From an uncultured Oscillospiraceae bacterium (GTDB taxonomy: Bacteria > Bacillota > Clostridia > Oscillospirales > Acutalibacteraceae), in contig CAUDCW010000001.1 in assembly GCA_958448165.1 (NCBI GenBank), positions 62,001 through 126,000 on the forward strand: 64,000 nt of DNA, in the 5' to 3' direction. This document shows, piece after piece, positions 60,271 through 64,000 of the stretch. The notes beneath the pieces are model-generated. The model saw only the letters and a program-made list of their open reading frames with translations, made no database searches and was not told the DNA's origin. The first letter of the stretch is position 1, and the number at the start of each line of letters is the position of its first letter. Made by a program: the position numbers and the translations under genes.

Positions 60271-60810
60271 TTAGTTATAGTATAAAACCTTTGGCAGTGT
60301 TGACATTGTAAGGGTTTTACTGGATTCACTGCCGTTGTAAATATACCAATCAACATTGAGAGTGCCGTTGGCACTAACAGTAAGATGCTGATTAATCGCC
60401 ATTCCACTTGAATAAGAAGCAGATGTTTTCAGCGGAGAGAAGCAATTAACAGTCAGAGATGACGAACCACCCGAAAGCACCAACCCACCAAGATAAATAT
60501 TATTGACAGAGGCATTGTTGTTTTTAACAACAGTACGGAAATACTTGGTTTTCTTTGAGTCGATTGTGATTGATGTAGAAGTTGTAACTTTATCGCCAAC
60601 CGTCAGAATACCGTTCTCAAGCGTTGCAAGGTATGTTGTAGCGTCAACATTGTCGGACTTGACAACAGCCGAGGCTGAAAGCTGCATTGAGTTACCCTCA
60701 ACAGGCGCTGCACCCGGACGGGCGAGCCATGAAAAAGTCGCCGTAGTCGCCAGTGCCGACAGAATAATCACACATATTGCGATTATACCAAGCTTATTCA
60801 ATTTTTTCAT
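60271..60810 (-). CDS. TasA/CalY-like SipW-dependent secreted protein
   Basis: 179 residues: an N-terminal helix and SipW-type signal (LSALATTATFSWLARPG, cleavage expected around ATFSW) followed by a beta-rich exterior domain (about 40-179; LGGLVLSGGSSSLTV, INQHLTVSANGTL, WYIYNGSESSKTL). Such proteins are TasA/camelysin-type matrix subunits or fibre components processed by SipW, whose gene is adjacent. AAGGATGTGAG precedes the ATG. The sequence is divergent, so fibre formation is inference. Confidence 0.78.
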   Translation of the reverse strand: MKKLNKLGIIAICVIILSALATTATFSWLARPGAAPVEGNSMQLSASAVVKSDNVDATTYLATLENGILTVGDKVTTSTSITIDSKKTKYFRTVVKNNNASVNNIYLGGLVLSGGSSSLTVNCFSPLKTSASYSSGMAINQHLTVSANGTLNVDWYIYNGSESSKTLTMSTLPKVLYYN

Positions 60811-60838
60811 GGTCTCACATCCTTGTCAAAGTAAATAA

Positions 60839-63800
60839 TCAACTTCTAACCCATTTAATTTTATTGGTGCTTGCATTCCAAGTAATAGTTACTGTTGTAC
60901 CACTTGAGACTGCAATACCCCATTTTTCACCACCGTTCGTCTTTCCGTCATTAGTTGAGTCTGTATCTTCAGATAGAAGTTCGTATCCAGTAGGTGCATA
61001 CTTAACCGTATCATTAAGCATCTGCAGATATTGCTTACCACTATTATCGTCGGTAAATGTATAAGTGAGGGTGAAAACATTCGGATCACTAGTTGTTTTA
61101 AAGTTAAACTCGTCTCTCTTATCAGATAACTCATTATTATTCAAGTTACCTATTAAGTACCATGTAGAAGCTTCTCCGCCACCACTGGTATCAAGTACAG
61201 ACCAAATACCATTAGGAGTCTTATCAGTCCAACCATTAGCGATAGTAAAGAGATTTTGTGATGTTGTAGGATCCGAAATCGTAGCAGGATTCCACTCATC
61301 TCCTCCAGCAGTTTGTCTACGCAATGTAATACCACTTACATTAGTTGGAACATCACAGTAATAATATGTTTTGCTTCCTATTTTCTCAGTTTGATTTCCA
61401 AGATAAATAAAAGTATCATGTCCGGAATACTTGATTGCAGGGAAAGCAGAAGCATTATTAAACCAACCGGCATTACTTGTATCGAAATAAATTCGTTTAG
61501 TTACCAACTCAACCTCTGCCGAAACGGTAACATTTTCGGTAACTTTAGCAGTCTTCGTTTGTGCGCCGCTGGCAGTATAGGGTGAAGTGCTTGAACCAAT
61601 AGTGATTGAAGTTACATTATAGCTGGTATTCGGAGTTACTGTTACAGTGATCTCAATATCCTTGGGAACCTTATCACCGCTTGCAACAGTTGCATTTGTG
61701 TCATTTCGCTTAACAGTTATATTCGCGTTTGGATTAGAAGTAACTGTAACGGTGTATTCGGTAGTAGACGGCGGGAAGGTTGACCAAGTTTTTGTTTTAT
61801 TGTTATACATATTCAGACTTATGTCTGAACAATATATATTGCCAGAATCACCAAATATGAACCAATTTGCCTCAGAACAATCATGAGCATCAGCAGTTAA
61901 AGTGTATGACCAAATATTAGAGTAACCATCAACCAATGTCATCTCAGGTCTACTACCCCATTCAAAATGTTTACTAGAAAGGGATGTAGAATTTTCATTA
62001 TTCGAATCAGCTTTCCAGTACCAAATCTTTGGTTTACTAGAAGAACTAAATGTACCCGCTGCATCATAGAGATAAATAATTCTTTCTGCTGCAGCAGAAG
62101 TCTTAACCGTAATCTCTATCGGATTAGTACCAACTGTTATAGTATACGGATTATCGGTCTTAGTCGTGGTAGTAGTGCCGTTCTTAACAGTGTAACTATC
62201 AAACTGATATCCTGTATGAGCTGTAGCCGTAACCTTAACAGTTGCACCCTCAGGCAGGTTAACTGTTGCACCGCTTGTGTTGATATCGCTGATTGTGCCG
62301 GTTACACCATTTACAGTATACTCAGCAGTCAAGGAAGCATTAGTAGGCTTGTTAATCTTAACGGCGTAGGTAGTGCTCTTTGTTACAGTAACCTCAACAG
62401 TGGTATCAGAAGTAATGGTATAGTTCTTAGTTTCGGTAGCACTCTTAAGGTGACCGCCGCTTACCGTTCCGGTACCGGTAGAGTTTGTAGTTTTCCACGA
62501 AACAGTATAATAATTATCAGCGTCAGGCTTTGTCACAGTAAATGTCACTACTTTATTATTTGTAACATACTTTGTTATCGCACTGCCGCCAACTGCTGCA
62601 GTGTCAGCAGATGCAGTAGAAAGATCAGATTTAAGTGTTGAAGTAGCTGCACCGGTAATACTGTATGTCAACTTATACAATGTTGTCTTTGTAACTGATA
62701 CAGTTTTATCTGCATTCATTGTTACTGTATAAGTATCCTCACTGCCTTTTTCAACTACATCAGTAGTCTGAACTACTGTGCTGTTTACACTCCAAACAAC
62801 CTTATTATGGTTGGTTGAATCAGTGAATGTAAGAGTAACTTCTGTATTTGCCGGTACATAAGAACCGCTTGAATATGTAGCAGTTACTCCGCTATAAGTA
62901 AGCTTGTAACTATGATTATCAACCGTAACACCTATTGTAGTGTCATTATTGATTATCTCAGTATAAGTGGATGTGGCTAAATTAGTCTTCTTAGAAATAG
63001 TCTTTCCTGTCGAAGACCACTGGAAGTCATAAACACCTGTGTTGTCAGTTGGGGTTGCAGTAACTGATATGCTGTCACCCTTAACAACCTTAAAGGTTTG
63101 AGCAGTAGCACCTGCATTAATTGTACCGAGTGTTGTTGCACCATTTTTAACTACGAGCTTAGCATTAGTAGCGCTATTGACAGTCACATCAAACTTTTCA
63201 ACAACTTTAATTGTATCGGTGTCAACAACATAATAAACTTTGCCGTCAGTCAGAACTGTCTTGATTTCATATGTACCCGCTGTCTGAGCATACTCGCTGA
63301 TGTCGGTAACAAATGTATCAGTTGTTGCTGTTATCTTCGGCGAGGTAGCAAGGAATGTGTATTCAGAATCAGTAGATTTCTTTATGAAGTGCTGAACATA
63401 GAACTGCGTTCCAATGGCAGTAGTTGTGCTACTGAAGCTACCGGTTGTCACAGTCACACCGGTTGCATTAAGCTCAACCTCGCTTGCGCTGAGTGCGGTT
63501 GTTGCGGTGGTTGGACCATATGAGGTCGGTGTATCATTCCCATACGACGCTGAATAAACGCCGTAGAATTTGCCGCCTTGAACAGCCTCTTCAGTCGCAA
63601 CGCCTCCCCATTCTGTGTGCTGTTTAATATAGTACACCTGAGAAGGAACTTCTGTTACATTAACAACATTCTGATATACCTTGCCATCAATTGAAACATT
63701 TGTATAATCCGGCGCTCTTCGTACAGGTATAACAGTCGCATCTTGACCGTCTTGCGCTACTATCACTTCGCCAGTATTATTTATAAAACGAGTACCTGCA

Positions 63801-64000
63801 TAGAAGCTAACCTTATTTTCATTCACTATATCCTGTGCACACTCGGCAACTGACATTATTGTAATATTCGGCGTGATTGTAATATCACTATCCTGTACTA
63901 CAACTGCAACAGACTTATTGTCTGAATCCTGGGTTACAGAGGTTGAACCTGTAACAGTGAAATTATTGAATTTATCTTTTGAATCGATAACATTCGCTGT
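60839..64000 (-). CDS. Giant secreted repeat protein with starch-binding-like modules, 5' partial
   Basis: At least 1053 residues; the frame is open to the right edge, so the start is missing. Several ~70-90-residue repeats of the InlB B-repeat/bacterial repeat type are visible (for example YKLTYSGVTATYSSGSYVP, VTVTSNPNANITVKRND). Two Trp/Tyr-rich modules (IYLYDAAGTFSSSSKPKIWYW then FEWGSRPEMTLVDGYSNIWSY; and KRIYFDTSNAGWFNNASAFP) resemble CBM26/CBM25-like starch-binding domains, and the last ~110 residues start WYLIGNL. No LPXTG anchor is seen at the C-terminus. It lies in an operon with a TasA-like gene and sipW. Starch binding is inference. Confidence 0.72.
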   Translation of the reverse strand, partial: TANVIDSKDKFNNFTVTGSTSVTQDSDNKSVAVVVQDSDITITPNITIMSVAECAQDIVNENKVSFYAGTRFINNTGEVIVAQDGQDATVIPVRRAPDYTNVSIDGKVYQNVVNVTEVPSQVYYIKQHTEWGGVATEEAVQGGKFYGVYSASYGNDTPTSYGPTTATTALSASEVELNATGVTVTTGSFSSTTTAIGTQFYVQHFIKKSTDSEYTFLATSPKITATTDTFVTDISEYAQTAGTYEIKTVLTDGKVYYVVDTDTIKVVEKFDVTVNSATNAKLVVKNGATTLGTINAGATAQTFKVVKGDSISVTATPTDNTGVYDFQWSSTGKTISKKTNLATSTYTEIINNDTTIGVTVDNHSYKLTYSGVTATYSSGSYVPANTEVTLTFTDSTNHNKVVWSVNSTVVQTTDVVEKGSEDTYTVTMNADKTVSVTKTTLYKLTYSITGAATSTLKSDLSTASADTAAVGGSAITKYVTNNKVVTFTVTKPDADNYYTVSWKTTNSTGTGTVSGGHLKSATETKNYTITSDTTVEVTVTKSTTYAVKINKPTNASLTAEYTVNGVTGTISDINTSGATVNLPEGATVKVTATAHTGYQFDSYTVKNGTTTTTKTDNPYTITVGTNPIEITVKTSAAAERIIYLYDAAGTFSSSSKPKIWYWKADSNNENSTSLSSKHFEWGSRPEMTLVDGYSNIWSYTLTADAHDCSEANWFIFGDSGNIYCSDISLNMYNNKTKTWSTFPPSTTEYTVTVTSNPNANITVKRNDTNATVASGDKVPKDIEITVTVTPNTSYNVTSITIGSSTSPYTASGAQTKTAKVTENVTVSAEVELVTKRIYFDTSNAGWFNNASAFPAIKYSGHDTFIYLGNQTEKIGSKTYYYCDVPTNVSGITLRRQTAGGDEWNPATISDPTTSQNLFTIANGWTDKTPNGIWSVLDTSGGGEASTWYLIGNLNNNELSDKRDEFNFKTTSDPNVFTLTYTFTDDNSGKQYLQMLNDTVKYAPTGYELLSEDTDSTNDGKTNGGEKWGIAVSSGTTVTITWNASTNKIKWVRS

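Noticed and set aside
60839..63856. ATG at 63856 as the start of the giant protein
   Set aside because: The frame stays open to the window edge, and no ribosome site precedes this ATG.

Overview
The window looks like the chromosome of a spore-forming, low- to mid-GC Clostridium-class Firmicute, most likely of the Ruminococcus/Oscillospiraceae group. The basis is SpoIVA beside a SipL-type coat protein, a type III glutamine synthetase, strong AGGAGG ribosome sites with some TTG/GTG starts, a SipW-type peptidase and PBSX-like phage genes. This placement is an inference from gene content; no rRNA or tRNA gene is present.

Layout. 1-1.6 kb: a metal-exporting P-type ATPase (cut by the left edge) and its SmtB/CadC-type repressor, with near-identical operators before each gene. 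1.8-8.7 kb: an aromatic amino acid operon (aroF-tyrA-aroB-aroA-aroC-pheA) preceded by a promoter, a Phe/Tyr-rich leader peptide and an attenuator; a DRE-TIM aldolase follows. 9.9-13.1 kb: spore coat pair spoIVA and sipL-like with a sigma-E-type promoter. 13.2-19.1 kb: a MacB/FtsX-type ABC transporter and the gamma and beta subunits of a sodium-pumping decarboxylase. 19.5-25.5 kb: pyrC-pyrF, a membrane protein, acpP, and aroE-aroK. 25.8-30.9 kb: a lipoprotein, an orphan MazF toxin, an ammonium transporter fused to PII, and glnN. 31.4-37.5 kb: a padR-DUF1700-DUF4097 operon and the potABCD polyamine importer. 37.8-44 kb: a CorC-like membrane protein, a CmpB-like protein, hisS, aspS and a QueT-like transporter.

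44.2-55.4 kb: a compact minus-strand PBSX-like phage cassette (terminase, portal, protease, capsid, connectors, baseplate, fibre). It lacks recognisable sheath, chaperone, tape-measure, lysis, integration and replication genes, although its ORFs are intact and tightly packed. 55.6-56.4 kb: a secreted-protein pseudogene with a nonsense codon and a MITE insertion. 56.5-57.8 kb: a CDF metal exporter under a NiCo riboswitch. 57.8-64 kb: a PutP-type symporter and an operon of a giant repeat-rich surface protein (cut by the right edge), a TasA/CalY-like protein and SipW.

The intergenic DNA is rich in repeats: four copies of a ~171-bp MITE (three with exact 4-bp target duplications), five copies of a ~90-130-bp element with a hairpin at each end, an array of seven short hairpins, and GAGTTTA/GAGTTTG heptamers. 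The least expected items are the aro leader-peptide attenuator, the reduced phage-particle cassette, the Amt-PII fusion without the uridylylated tyrosine, and the MITE family.
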